Origin: Papilionanthe hookeriana x Papilionanthe teres
Lineage: Eukaryota > Streptophyta > Magnoliopsida > Asparagales > Orchidaceae
NCBI GenBank assembly: GCA_022702705.1
Contig: CM040430.1
Coordinates: forward strand, 14,146,310-14,210,309
DNA: 64,000 bases
Reading direction: 5' to 3'
A program made the position numbers and the translations under genes. The notes under the pieces are model-generated. The model searched no databases. It was not told the DNA's origin and worked only from the letters and a program-made list of their open reading frames with translations. How positions within the stretch are numbered: the stretch's first letter is position 1; every line of letters starts with the position of its first letter. Below, piece after piece: positions 23,389 through 34,974 of the stretch.

Positions 23389-24122
23389 ACACTTCAGCTT
23401 TCATGTTTACACATAATATATTCAAGTCTTTAATAACACATCAAAATATTGCTATTTTATTTTTTCTTAAACAAAGTACACATTTTTATATGTGTTAAAA
23501 TTACCAAAGTGTTATGTATGTAAATATAAAAATGTAGGTGTGAGATATGTAAGTACATAAAAATTGTATGCTAAGTATATATATCTTCCAACTCAAAAAT
23601 CGTGTTAGTATTCTTATGCAATCAAGTTCATCAATTAAAGAGAACCCTACATGTCATTCTTATTTTAATCATAAAGTAAAGCGCAACTTTCCTTTTGCAT
23701 AATAAATGAGTCAACCTCATATATTTTTTGAACTAATTCACATTTACTACAAAAACAACATTAATTCATTGTTCTTGCATAAGCAACCAAAGAATAGAAG
23801 AAAAAAGACTGAGTAACAACCCAATCCAAGAACTCTTACATCTTGTACACTTTTAATTACTTAAAGAATTCAGGAAATATGTCATAAGAAATATTTATTA
23901 CCCAAAAGAAAAGCTTATACTATAATGCCATTAAAAAATAACAAACAAATTCTTGATTTTTTCCCATTCAAAGAAACTATTAGATCTATATTCAAAGGGG
24001 CAATTATTCATTCATATGCGAACAACAAGATCTTACCATTCCCTGTTTGGATTCAACAACAACCCTTCAAAAATTCACCATTCCTCGTTATTTCACCGTA
24101 AAAGAACATATCTCATACTTAC

Positions 24123-24500
24123 CAAGAAACAGATCGTTGATCCAAAAAGACGAAACACAAGCCATAAATACCAAGTAAACTCAACAGCCATAAAAATGGA
24201 TTCACATCCTTCGAATAGAGAAATGCATTACGAAGCTTTAAATCCAACTCACATTGATCTTTTCTTTTTCTTAAGGAAGATTGCAAGAAGCTAGGGTTCC
24301 TCTTTGGGTCAGCAAGGAAAAGTGGCCGGCGAAGGAGAGATTTGGCGGCGAGGAGATGTTTGGCGGCGAGGAGGAAGGCGCCGGTGAGGCGTTTTCGCGA
24401 AGGAGAAATCGGTGGAGAGGGGTCGGTCGTTTTTTTTTTTTTTGCGTGAGGTTCTCCCGGCGCGAAGGAAGGAGGGGGCGTAGGATTTATAAAACAAATT
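24123..24500 (-). promoter_or_regulatory. Orphan promoter with first exon and splice donor
   Basis: On the minus strand: TTTTATAAAT (about 24486-24496), then a pyrimidine- and GC-rich stretch typical of plant 5' UTRs (CCTTCCTCCTCGCCGCC, AACCCTAGCTTC). An ATG at 24191 opens 23 codons that end exactly at CTTG|GTAAGTATG, a near-ideal 5' splice site (last exon base 24123). No second exon was found downstream (lower coordinates). It may be a non-coding RNA start, or the head of a gene cut off by insertions. Confidence 0.4.
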
Positions 24501-25102
24501 TTGTTTTTTTTATTATTTAATTTAATTTATTATCATTTCTTTACTTAAATTCATTAATTTGCGCACAAGTCGATCCAATTTGAAATCATATCAACATATA
24601 TATTCTTTTAGGCTAAAATTGATGTTTCGGACGCATCGGCGAGGTCCGTTTCTTCATCCGGGGTCATCCGGACAATTACTGACGATCGCACTACTTTAAC
24701 TTTTATTCGCGTGCATCGCAACAAAAGAAGTTATTTGATCGATCGGAGCCGTTTAACAATAAATCGTTGACCGGTTCGATCTAAACGATAATCATAATCA
24801 AACATATTGCTCTCGACAGAAAGTCAGCGTCGCGCGTCGTGGGTCCGCCTATGACTTCCAAATCCCTATAGGAACTCAACAAGAAACTTCAATATATCGA
24901 CTTAAGTCGACTCAACTTGGATATTATAACTGTTCATATGAAACTTCGAGGATGAAGAAATGGCGTCAATTTCTAAAATATGTGGGTCCTAGCGCAGTCT
25001 CTAAGAAAGTCACAAATAAGGAAACTCAGTCTTAGAACCCGTACTCTAAAGAGAGGGAAAGAAAGACTCAAAATGAGGTCAACAGAACTCAAACAATTTT
25101 TT

Positions 25103-25185
25103 TTTGTTCGGTTAGTTAAACGAACCAAACACGAACAGTGATGCTTTCGTTCGTATTCGAATCGTTATTGTTCGAAATATAAAAT
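25103..25185 (+). mobile_element. MITE right part (split copy)
   Basis: GTTAAACGAACCAAACACGA, then GTGATGCTTTCGTTCG, corresponds to the interior of the complete copy at 25379-25602 and complements the left end at 21733. Confidence 0.45.
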
Positions 25186-25378
25186 AATTTAAAATAATTA
25201 TATATAAAAAATTTATGATATTTAAAAAAAAATAAATTTTATAAATTATAATATATAATAAATTAATAATAATAATATATTAATATACTATATTAGTAAT
25301 ATACTAATATAAATATTATATATTTATATAATATAAGTTATATAATTAATATAATATGTTATTTATATATATTAATAT

Positions 25379-25602
25379 TAGGGCAGTCAAACTAGCTTGT
25401 CGTTCGCGAACAGCTCGTATTCGGCTTGTGTTCGACTCGTTCGTTCGACTCGTTCGTTCAACTCGTTCGTTAAGAAACGAACACGAATAGTGACTTCACG
25501 AACAATTTCGAACATGAGCTTATTTCAAACAAACTAAATTTTAAATAAACCGAACAAGAACACAAGCTCTGTTTGCTCGTGCTCCGTTCGTTTACACCCC
25601 TA
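25379..25602. mobile_element. MITE with GTTCG-rich interior
   Basis: About 224 bp, from TAGGGCAGTCAAAC to GTTTACACCCCTA (imperfect terminal inverted repeats). Three near-tandem CGTTCGACTCGTT units lie inside. No coding capacity. Resembles plant hAT-type MITEs that start TAGGGGTGT; assignment is by pattern only. Confidence 0.55.
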
Positions 25603-26549
25603 ATTGTATGATAGAATATTACAACAAGAACAAAAAAACGAGTACATATTCACAGTGGAAATCAAACAGTGATAATTTAGAGATGATTCATGAGGATGAA
25701 AACTGCTTTGTTCTCTTTCGAATGGAATTTTATGTAATGATTTGACTTGACAACAATAACGCAACTGAACGTTATAAATTAGCTATAATTATAAAAATTA
25801 GGAACTTAATACTATGGTTTAGCAGGTTTAATCGTCGCTATAAAATCATAGAAACTGCTACAAAGAATTCTTGAAAAAAAAAGTGGTTTTAATAAACTAA
25901 GAAAATAAAATTTTATCTAATGAATTGTAAGTGCTAAAGAGATACTTGATAAGAGACCACAAATTTCTTCATAAAGACCGAAGCAAAGCAAATAGACCCC
26001 ACCTACGAGCTGATGAGCTAATGATGCAGTCATTCTTCTTTTCACAGAAGATACCTCCACCAATATCATTGCACACTACTGCTAGATTTTTTGATCAATA
26101 TCATTGGCATTTGTGAAAGATCAGGCATCGGTGATGTTAAAAGAGCCAACCACTAAGCTATTCTCCTTGTAAAATTCCATCTTCTCGAGTGAAAGTTGTT
26201 CTCTTTTAATGCTCAGCTCATATTAGATAGTAATCGTGGTGATCAAAAGTAAGCATCTCCATTTTTAGCCCACGTATTTAATGAAAAATATAAATAAAAA
26301 TATATTCAACATGAAAAACATATGATATTTCTCCTAATCTAAAAGTACAAAATATCTTAAATACTTAAGATATTCTCGTTCGACCGCAGTTACCAAACTT
26401 TGAAGAGTGTTTTGTTTCTACATCTCATTAAGAATTGTGCAACAATTTGTCTGCCACACATAATATTTTTGCAATAAAAAAAATTAAAACATAAATTCAC
26501 AATTATAATTCACAATTTAAGTTTAAAAAATATTAATCAAGCACCTGAA

Positions 26550-27600
26550 CTACACATCATCTTCGGAGCTAATGGAGTAGTGAAATACATCATAATCAAG
26601 ATCCGCTAGAGCGCACACTACATTAAATATAAGCTTAGGCCTATCTCTCCTCCTAACTTGCAAAACCAAGTAATCTCTATCTTGCCAATTTCAATCAAAA
26701 CTTGGGCAAGCATACACGTTTCTTCCAACAACCCCTCCAAAATTCATCTTGGCTTCCTTGACTGTAGCCAAGTTTCGCTGATTACTCTTGGTTGACAATG
26801 ATAAAGTATTGACATCATAATCAGTATACGTGTTCATCAACTGATGTGATCGATCCTCCATATGAATTTGATGATTTAGGGGGCTTTGTATTTCCACTAT
26901 AAATAGCTCACCAGGTAAGTGTTTTGCATCTAAAATACTCGCCACATATTCTTCCAAAAAAATCTAATTTATCTTCATTAATGATGTGTCGCCTTGTACT
27001 GTCTTGTTTCTTTATAAAGAGGATGCAAGTTATATGTCTATTGTATGACCATAAATCACCCGAGTTTATAAAGTAAGAGTGCTTGAAGAGTAAGGTTGAA
27101 ATCTCATAGAAGATTCTCGAGCAATCAAAAAATGCAATTTCAAGAGTGATGCAATTTGAGCCAAAATGGTCAACAGTGACTATGTTGGCGTTTCTAATTT
27201 TGACTTGAGTTGGTTTTAAAGTTCCCTTTTATTTTTGAGCGAGAATGAGAGACCCTTGCATGTGTTTTATGAGATTGAAGTCACTGATTTTATTGCCTTG
27301 GGGATCAGTGACATGAAACGAATTCATTAACCAGCTATCATCTGGTGAAATGTATGACTTGGCGATGATGAGGTCTAAATCGCTCATGACTTCAACAATT
27401 TTAAGTAGAATACCATATGTGTTGCCTTATCTACCTACTTTTATCACCAAAATAAAAGGAAATTTCTATTTATTTTGAAGAGAAAAAATATATATAATTT
27501 GTTTGAAAAAAATTAAAGAAAATATTCTAATAGTATACGTAGATAAGGAAAAAACAATATCTTGATGGATCTGTAGTCATCACAAGTGTCATTATCCACA
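26550..27600 (-). pseudogene. ACT-domain-repeat (ACR) protein, decayed
   Basis: Parts of three ACT domains read in order. About 27595-27550: the family's start region (RVDNDTCDDY). About 27420-27240: ACT1 (ILLKIVEVMSDLDLIIAKSY, then FHVTDPQGNKISD). About 27200-26960: ACT2 (SNCITLEIAFFDCSRIFYEI, then WSYNRHITCILF). 26957-26550: linker with MEDRSHQLMNTYTDYD, then ACT3 start (RDYLVLQVRRRDRPKLIFN), ending early at TAG 26550. ACR proteins are plant ACT-repeat proteins thought to sense small ligands. Frameshifts near 27400, a stop near 27235, a frameshift in the A-run near 26955 and loss of the last ACT domain(s) make this a pseudogene. A probable intron separates the first block from ACT1. Confidence 0.75.
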
Positions 27601-27619
27601 CGTATCTTGTAACGGACAA

Positions 27620-28680
27620 TCAACAAAATTAAAAGTTATAATATAATAGAGAAAATTATTTATTTAAGCATTTATGAATATCTTCATATTTTTTACAGGT
27701 TCACTTGAAAATGAATAATATGCCTAGCAAATTCAACTATCGATATCAAATTATGGAATTAAATAAAAACTAAAAACTATTAAAAGTTAATATATAATTA
27801 CTCAAGAGGTGTGATTTAATCTAAGAGGATCGAAATAGGGGTAATCTTGAGCCATTGTAGTCTCTGAAAATGATACGGAATTTTAACATAATTAACTTTA
27901 TATTTACTTTTTCTTTGAAATTATTGATGAGGTCTAGTCATTTTTTGTGAGATTTAGTCTTCCTCTTAGGACATAGGATCTAGCCACAGTGACTTTCTTT
28001 TGACTATCCTAGAAGCCTACCAAGGGGACCCACATCTTTAAAAATTCAAGCCACTTCCTGGTTTCCTTGTGGAGTTTTACATGGTGGTGTTATCTTGGGT
28101 GGTTGATACCAACATGGTGAGACTCAAAGGGAGTTTTTATCGAATCACAAGGCCTTATGGACACCCTTATTGACCTTGAATGACTCAGTCACCACTTCAA
28201 ATACACTTCACTCCCCCATTACCAAATTTGCTCCAAACTACCCAAATTATCAATCTAATCTCACAAAACTTCAAATCAGATTCCCGAGGACCTCAAACTC
28301 AAAGCCACATCCATCCCACATCAATTCCTAACTAAAATCCAAAAATTCACTCAAAATTACCCAAATCTAAAATTGCCCAAGTCGAAACTTAAGCTCACAT
28401 TGGAACCCCCCCCCCCCCCCCCAAAAAAAAAAATCCAATGTTAAATCCAATTCCACAAAATTCCAAGCGCTTAATCCAAAATTACCAATTTCAAACCCAA
28501 ATGCACCTCAAAGCCACTTGAGCCCATGTGTCAAGCCTAATTTTACAAAGTTTAGACATTGACTTTTATTCTAACCACCTCTGAAAATTCACCAAACCCT
28601 CAATTATGCCCTGCCATGTGAGCCCAAATCAAATCGAACCCTCATCGTCCAGGGCTTGATTTGGGCTAAACCCAGGCTAA
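27620..28680. other. No gene recognised; poly-C tract
   Basis: Non-coding sequence rich in ACCCAAATT-type motifs. A pure C run of about 18 bases followed directly by about 11 A lies at 28407-28435, which is unusual and prone to length error. Confidence 0.4.
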
Positions 28681-29090
28681 TAACACTACAATACTACCGC
28701 AATACTCCCGAATTAACACAACCCTACAGGTTTCGCGCGCAATAACACCAATTTTTTTAACTCCACGCATAATAACACTGACTTTTTTTTGTTTCCGCGT
28801 GCCAATAATGCTAAATTTTATCAATTCGCCACTAATAACACCTCCACACAACCCAAGTAACACCATGAATATACCAATTCTGTGGAACCACGATAACACT
28901 TTGGTACAACCCGAATAACACCACGAATACAACAGACTTCCACAGAATCGCCGTAATTCTGCGATACATCCTCAATAACACCGCGGTACGACCTTCAATA
29001 ACCCTTACTTAATGTCGCGGTCGCGGAACTGTAATAATGCCACAGTGCTACCCTTAATAATACTGTAATAACACCTGAGAATACAGCTGC
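28680..29090 (+). repeat. Degenerate AATAACACC array
   Basis: AATAACACC or a one-base variant appears more than ten times at spacings of roughly 20-45 bp, with GC-rich spacers such as CACGAATAC and CCGCGGTACG. The spacers are not alike enough for a simple satellite. Confidence 0.5.
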
Positions 29091-30340
29091 AAACTCCTCA
29101 GCCACGATGCGCCAATATTACCCCTTGCCCTCATGGGTGATTGACAGTCTTAGCCTGTCGGTGTGACTGACTCATGAAAACTCTAACTTTTCAAAATATA
29201 CATATAACAGTAAAAATTCACTTTTGTCTGCCAAAAATAAACACTAAATCAAAATTATTTTGTAGGAAAAATTAAAACTCAATTTTCAAAGTGCTACTTT
29301 GGACTAACTCATGTGTTATTCACATAAACCGAGTTAAGGATTGTCCTCCTCTGATTGCCTGGCTATTAACTTTTTACCCTTTGTCGGGTCTCACATACAT
29401 GATGTGAATGGATGCCTATGTAGTCCCTTTAGAAAAAAATTATTAGGGTCACTGGTCCCGATTCCGAGCTCCCCATAACTAAACTCTTACACCTATTCCT
29501 GATCTTCTATATGTGTCATATGAATGGTTTTACAGGTTTACATTTTTCTCTGCATTTTGTTCAATTCTTTTAATCTACATGATATTTTTCTGTAATGCTG
29601 ACCATATTGCAGCAGTGGCAGGAATATCAGGTACGCACATGTATTTTCTCTTCTTACTGCACTATTCTACGCTTTACTGTTAGTTTACTTATGCATTTAT
29701 TTACAAGACCTGCAAAACTCCTAGGGTAGAGAACAATAGAACATCGGTTAGTAGTTACACTGCGACAGGCCAGTGACCAAACAATATTGCATGTTCACAT
29801 AAAAAAACCCTAATCCTAAATTCGCTACGTACGGATCCTTGAGCAAACTCTGTGGGCAGCACGACAAGAAAACAAGCAGACGAAGGACAACTTCAAGCAA
29901 CAAAGCAAGACCCGACATGAACAAGATCTACTCTAACTTAACCATTCATTAGTTTTAAACAAACATGAACCACAAAACTTTGAGGCATTTCGTCTATCAC
30001 GACATAAATCCTTACACTATTTTTAGGCTTCTGCACGATCATGTTGTGCAGCATAAGTCCTAACTCTTTCTGAGGTTGTCATTCGGTACAACGAAAACCC
30101 TCCTATCTTCGTAGGTTGTTTGCATGATTGAGTATTATGAAAGAATAAATGTTGACCTCACTTTTGCGAGGAATATTTCAAAATCATGTTAAGACAAGGA
30201 AGTCTACCAACATTGATTCCCTAAATCTTACTGATAGACACTAAACCCTAATATCTAGGGTCAGACCCTATAAATCCTTTTTAACCTTAACCTTAATGAC
30301 ATCCTAAAATGATCAAATTAGTAATGACACATTCTAATCT
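29091..30340. other. No gene recognised
   Basis: Mixed repeat-like sequence. ATATTGCAG|CAGTGGCAGGAATATCAG|GTACGC at 29608-29635 looks like a tiny exon between good splice signals but has no coding context. Confidence 0.35.
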
Positions 30341-30485
30341 GGTCAACCTTTGACCCAAAAAGTCAACTTTAGTCAAACTAGTCAATTCTTGACCCAATGA
30401 CCACCACATTGACCAAAATGGTCAACCTTTGACTCAAAAAGTCAACTTAGGTCAAACTGGTTAATTCTTGACTCAATGATCACTA
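30341..30485 (+). repeat. 79 bp tandem duplication with GGTCAACC
   Basis: Two head-to-tail units begin GGTCAACCTTTGAC at 30341 and 30420 and include AAAAAGTCAACTT and CAATTCTTGAC or its variant. They end where the truncated LTR begins. Confidence 0.75.
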
Positions 30486-30842
30486 CGATGTATCTTCCAA
30501 GGAACGCACCCCTTCATTCAAACTTGTACCCAAAGGAAGTTATGAACGTTACCACCAAGAGTTGCATCCCATCCCCATTGAAATTGGCGCCAAATCCATT
30601 TGAATCTCGATTTTTAACTGTGGCGGCTATGCGCCGGCCCAGCGGCGCTTAGCTGCCAGTGCTAAATTTTTTATTTTTCATTTTTTTGCTCCAAATTTTA
30701 TCCAATTTTGCTCCTTTCATCATGACCATCCATTTTCATCATACCTGCAAGAAAAACACAAAATATCTTCCATTAAAGTGCAATATCATTAAAATTAGGT
30801 ATAAAAATGTGTATAAAAATACTATATATTTTAGGTGTATCA
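30486..30842 (-). repeat. Truncated 3' LTR of element 2
   Basis: Minus-strand 5' end TGATACACCTAAAA. It matches 42150-42507 of the 5' LTR closely, including the palindromic cluster GGCGGCTATGCGCC / GGCGCTTAGCTGCC at 30622-30658. Homology stops at CGATGTATC (30486). Confidence 0.9.
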
Positions 30843-30857
30843 AAATCTCCCAAACTT
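30843..30857 (-). promoter_or_regulatory. Polypurine tract of element 2
   Basis: AAGTTTGGGAGATTT on the minus strand, directly upstream of the 3' LTR start, where plus-strand priming occurs. Confidence 0.6.
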
Positions 30858-32287
30858 AAAATGTTACTTGTCCTCAAGTGACAGTTAATCTCATAGAACA
30901 TTTTAGCATGCAAATTATGTAATGAGTTTCTTAGGAAGATAACAAAATTTTGTTCTAGAAATGGAATAGTCCAATTTAGAAAAAATTTCAGTAATTAAAA
31001 TCAACTTAAAGTTTAGAAAGTTCTTAAGTAAAAGAAAATGATAAATATAAGTCTCTATCTATTTCGAAATATTTATAGATTTTTGAAAATATAGGATTCA
31101 AGCATTTATTTTTCTCACTTAAAAATCTTTATTTGAAAAATAATTTTACTTATTATATTACAACTTTAAGCTTTAGATTTTCTCTGAACTTAAATCTTAA
31201 ACTTTAGGTATGAAACCAATTTTTGATTAGGCCCTTAAATCCTCAAGCTTCTCCTCCCTTTTCATATACTATATTTTTTACTTCTTTTTTTTTATAAGGC
31301 AAAGATTACTATATCTGGATAGACCTTTAATGATTTTGAATTCCATCCTTCCATTTAAAATAAAGATCAGATATACATCTTTCACTTAAAAATCATAATA
31401 ATAGTATCTAAAAATTACTCTTCAATAAAAGAAATTTAAGCTTTGAAGAATAAAAGTCAAATCTTCTATTTACCCAAAAAATACAAAACTTCTTACTAAA
31501 GATTGTTTAACTTTATTTAACACTTCTTCATTAAGAAAATTTTAACTTTAAGTTTTTCATGATTACTATAAATTTTAAGAAAATTCTTTTATTCATTTCT
31601 ATATTCAAAATTTTGTTCCCCTAATATAACTTCATGTACATAATTGTTCTCAATCAAAAATAAGATTTATTTTTAAGTATTCTTGAGAATCAAATAAAAT
31701 TTTAGGTTTTTTTGAAAATCTTTGTTTTTAAAATCCCCCCAAACTTTAAAATTTTAATTAAGATAAAACATTTAAGCATAAAAAATGATATATGGGTGAG
31801 AAATAAAAACTGACATATCATGCTTGCAGGAATTTTTAATATCCTAATGTGCAAGTATAACAATTTAAATACAGGAGCAAAATGAAATCAAATTTAGTTT
31901 TTCAAAACATTTTTTACTTTTTTTTTATAATAATAAGAAAAGTAAAAATTTCAGAAGACTTCTACAGTAGTGGAGGTTTTCAAAGCAAATACACACCAAC
32001 TAAAATAACACACTGATACAGATAACATATGATAGTGGAATTTGAAGAATTTAAACATGTAGTTTGCCTAAGTAGAAGTTCCTAATAGTGGTTTATAATT
32101 TCCTAACAGCTTTTGGAATTAAAGTACACACTACTAAAAACTCTGACATAACATACACATAAAAAACATTTACTATTACACACTACCACACAACAACATA
32201 TAAATCAACAATAAAACAACAATAATACCTGAATATGCATAACAGATAAACAGTACAACTACAATCTGCATACTATCAAGGTTCACA
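30858..32287 (-). other. Long non-coding 3' region of element 2
   Basis: About 1.4 kb between the env-like stop and the polypurine tract, very AT-rich, no ORF. Athila-like elements often carry a long untranslated stretch here. Confidence 0.6.
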
Positions 32288-33522
32288 TCACAACACAATC
32301 ATCAAATAAAATACTAGATAAAGTACACAGTGACACAACACATCAATACAATAACTAAAACAAACAACATACATCTGCTCTTCATACTCATCATTATCAT
32401 CATCTTGCTCGTTCCAATCTCTGGATGGCACATAAGGTATATAGAATGGATGAGGTGGCATCTCAACACTTTGATCTCCTCTAATCAGTCTATTCAAATA
32501 TTGCTGATAATTCTCCTCATATTCATCATGTTTTACAATATATCTCTCAACATTATCCAGCTTACCATCCATATCTCTCACATGCTCTCGAGTAAGACTC
32601 ACTTTTTTCAAAATCTTTTTTATTAAACCAGTCTGTGAATCAGTAGATGACGGAGCACGTGAAGTAGTAGCACGAGAAGCAGAAGCAGCAGAAGCAGAAG
32701 CAGTAGAAGCCCTACTAAATTCTCCTCTCCAACCAAACTCTGAATGTACAGTGTAAGCACCAACGTTTACACTAGTAATTGGTCTCAATGGCTGAAGTAC
32801 CTCTTCCCAGGTTTCAAATTTTACTCCAGATTTTTCACAAAGTGAATGAATCAAGGAAGGAAATCTCATACCTACAGTCGTGGTTGATCTAGCATAGTTC
32901 AAAACATATAAAAAATTATGCTTCCAATATCAATAGGCTTCCCATGCTGAATACAATGGTTCAACACCGCTCTTTCTCTCGTCACTTCACTGGTATGACT
33001 TGAAGGTAACAAATTAGATGAGATAAAATAATGCCATGCCTTAGAAATGGCATTCAATTTGGAAGCAGGAAAGTTCACTCTTCTATCATTTGTAATTTTC
33101 CATAATCCTCTTCCATCAGTCGGAAACTCCATAATCTCATCTAATTCTCCATCCGAAGGATGATAGTTAGAATAAAAACAGAACATGTTAGGAGGTAGTT
33201 CATAAAAGGTATTGATTGCACCCGAAGAGAAGTTTACTTCATGCCTCCTAACCATCACCTGATTTTCCTCTGCAGCAGGTAAATTTGCATAAAATTCTCT
33301 TACCACAGAAACAACAACAACAGCGGAGAAGCAACAGTAATTCTGCCAGTTTCTTCTTGCAATCATATCTTCAATCACCTCTCCTGGCTTACTAAACACT
33401 CACTCAGGAATCAACTTACGTGATTGCAATGCATCAACGTATCATTCCTTAGCTCTCAAACTAACAAATTTGTCAAAATCAAACTTCGTCTTTTCTCGTG
33501 CACGCTTTGATTTTGGAGCCAT
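32288..33522 (-). pseudogene. env-like / plant transposon protein ORF of element 2
   Basis: ATG at 33522 is followed by a basic N-terminus. Two in-frame TGA codons lie near 33444 and 33400. The main domain (from about 33390) has NWQNYCCFSAVVVVSVVREF and GKPIDIGSII, characteristic of the 'putative plant transposon protein' domain. A frameshift near 32900 leads to the second block (32902-32288) with GMRFPSLIHSLCEKSG, an Ala/Ser-rich linker, a coiled-coil-like region (LDNVERYIVKHDEYEENYQQ) and an acidic segment, ending in a hydrophobic tail. Homologous to the ORF at 2587-3742. Both TGA codons could come from CGA by C-to-T change. Function unknown. Confidence 0.75.
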
Positions 33523-33894
33523 CTTTAAAAATTCACCAAAAATTCACCATAAATTCCAAAATCAAACTAAACTTGCTAAATTATCTTCCAAAAGATATTT
33601 TCACTAAATCCAAGCAATTTATCAAGCTTTTCCTCAAATTTTCACCATGAATAGTGATTTTAATATCTTCTAAAATGTACTCAAAATACATGGTGAAAAT
33701 AAAAAATTTTTACTTAGGAGTAGTGCTCTTACCTCAAGAAATCCAAATCTAAAAATTTTTGTTGAGATCGGCTCTTAAATGATCCGCAATATGATACCCT
33801 AGGCTCCTCTTTCGTGGCAAAGCAAAGGTTGAAGGCCATGGGCGGTTGAAAATGGTAATTTTTGGGTTTTTAACTTTCGGGAATCAATTTTCGC

Positions 33895-33990
33895 GAACTG
33901 GCACCTAAGCGCGAACTATCGGCGCTTAGCCGCAAAATCTGGCGCGTAAGCGCCGGCACTTTGGCGCTTAGCCGCCAATACCCAAATTTT
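33895..33990 (-). promoter_or_regulatory. Palindromic GC-rich leader before the env-like ORF, element 2
   Basis: Contains GGCACCTAAGCGCG, CGGCGCTTAGCCGC, GGCGCGTAAGCGCC and GGCGCTTAGCCGCC in AT-rich surroundings, about 370 bp upstream of ATG 33522. Related to the cluster in this element's LTR. Function inferred only. Confidence 0.55.
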
Positions 33991-34366
33991 TATAATTAAG
34001 GTATATGCACTAAATCACTTTGTTAATTACCCTTAATTAGTCCACAATAATTAATTCTCCCCACAAATCTTATAATACTCCAAATCAAAGTTAAATAACC
34101 AATGATTCCACACAAATTTCTCAAAAACACAAACTTATATTAAAACAAACATAACATTCAATACAATACTAGAATTTTTATCCAAATATAAAGGATAAAA
34201 TTCTCAAAATACAAGACACTATAATCTTAAACTGATAAGTGTACATTTCTAAGATGTACCCATCACATCATCAGACATATATAAAAACATTAAACACACC
34301 AAACATGAACTCACAAGAACACTAATATAACACATAAGACACTAAACAAATAGAAACAAAACACTT

Positions 34367-34771
34367 TTAATTCCACTCTCCATTAGGTGTAATATAACTA
34401 GGACCACTATTATTCTCATTTGACCCTTCAGGAATATAAATTTGATAGAACGGGCGATCGTTGTTCATTCTTATAACATCTTTTTCAATCTATTTGTTCT
34501 TCACAAACATCGCCTTATCTATTTCTTCCACATACCTTGAATGATTGAATTGCATCTTAAGTTGTCATCCCATGTGATCCAGATGTAAAGTAATATCATT
34601 GATTTTTGCTTCCATTGAAGACACTCAGGCTTCAATTTTTGCAATCATCTCTGCAATACCTTGAATGCTAACAGCCAGATATCCATTAAATAACTCCTTA
34701 GCAATATAACTAATGAACTTACTTTTATCAGAATCTTGCTTCTTCATCATCTCGTTCTCCCAGGAAGACAT
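34367..34771 (-). pseudogene. Accessory coiled-coil ORF of element 2
   Basis: One frame of 135 codons from ATG 34771 to TAA 34367, interrupted by three stops (TGA, TGA, TAG). It encodes SYIAKELFNGYLAVSIQGIA, then heptad-like MEAKINDITLHLDHMG, and near the end RPFYQIYIPEG. The tail resembles the coiled-coil C-terminus of the env-like proteins (PFYIPYVP here, RPFYNLFVH in element 1) and the ORF at 51496-51867. It is probably a duplicated, shortened copy of that domain with its own leader. Unknown function. Confidence 0.65.
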
Positions 34772-34974
34772 GGTGCTCAAAATTCTCTTCTTAGACTTCA
34801 GAAATGAAAATAGGACTTGGGGCAAGTGTTTTCCTTAAGTCAGACCTTTTTATAGACTTGGGAGATGCTAGAATATTCTCCAATACATTTAGAATCTCCT
34901 AAATAACTCCCACAACTTCTCCCCCATGATCTAGGATCTAAATTCACATTTTTCACGTTTTTTGTAAATGTGGC

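Larger units (their letters stand above)
21850..25100. other. Putative ~3.2 kb insertion, identity unclear
   Basis: Near its left end (about 22170-22300) lies CCCTATAGAGGCAAGCCC followed by TAATTACATCTTAGG and CACCTAAGAAAACTC. The same motifs occur in the leader of the repeat-rich element near 60630-60690. Two 99 bp-spaced copies of GAGGATTTAYGTCGT start at 22542 and 22641. No RT, transposase or gag frame was recognised. The orphan promoter at 24.1-24.5 kb lies inside it. Confidence 0.35.

Noticed and set aside
26550..26957. An independent short gene of 88 codons
   Set aside because: It is the linker and third-ACT part of the decayed ACR gene, not a separate gene.
29608..29640. Micro-exon flanked by TTGCAG and GTACGC
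   Set aside because: No neighbouring exons or frame; splice-like motifs this short arise by chance.
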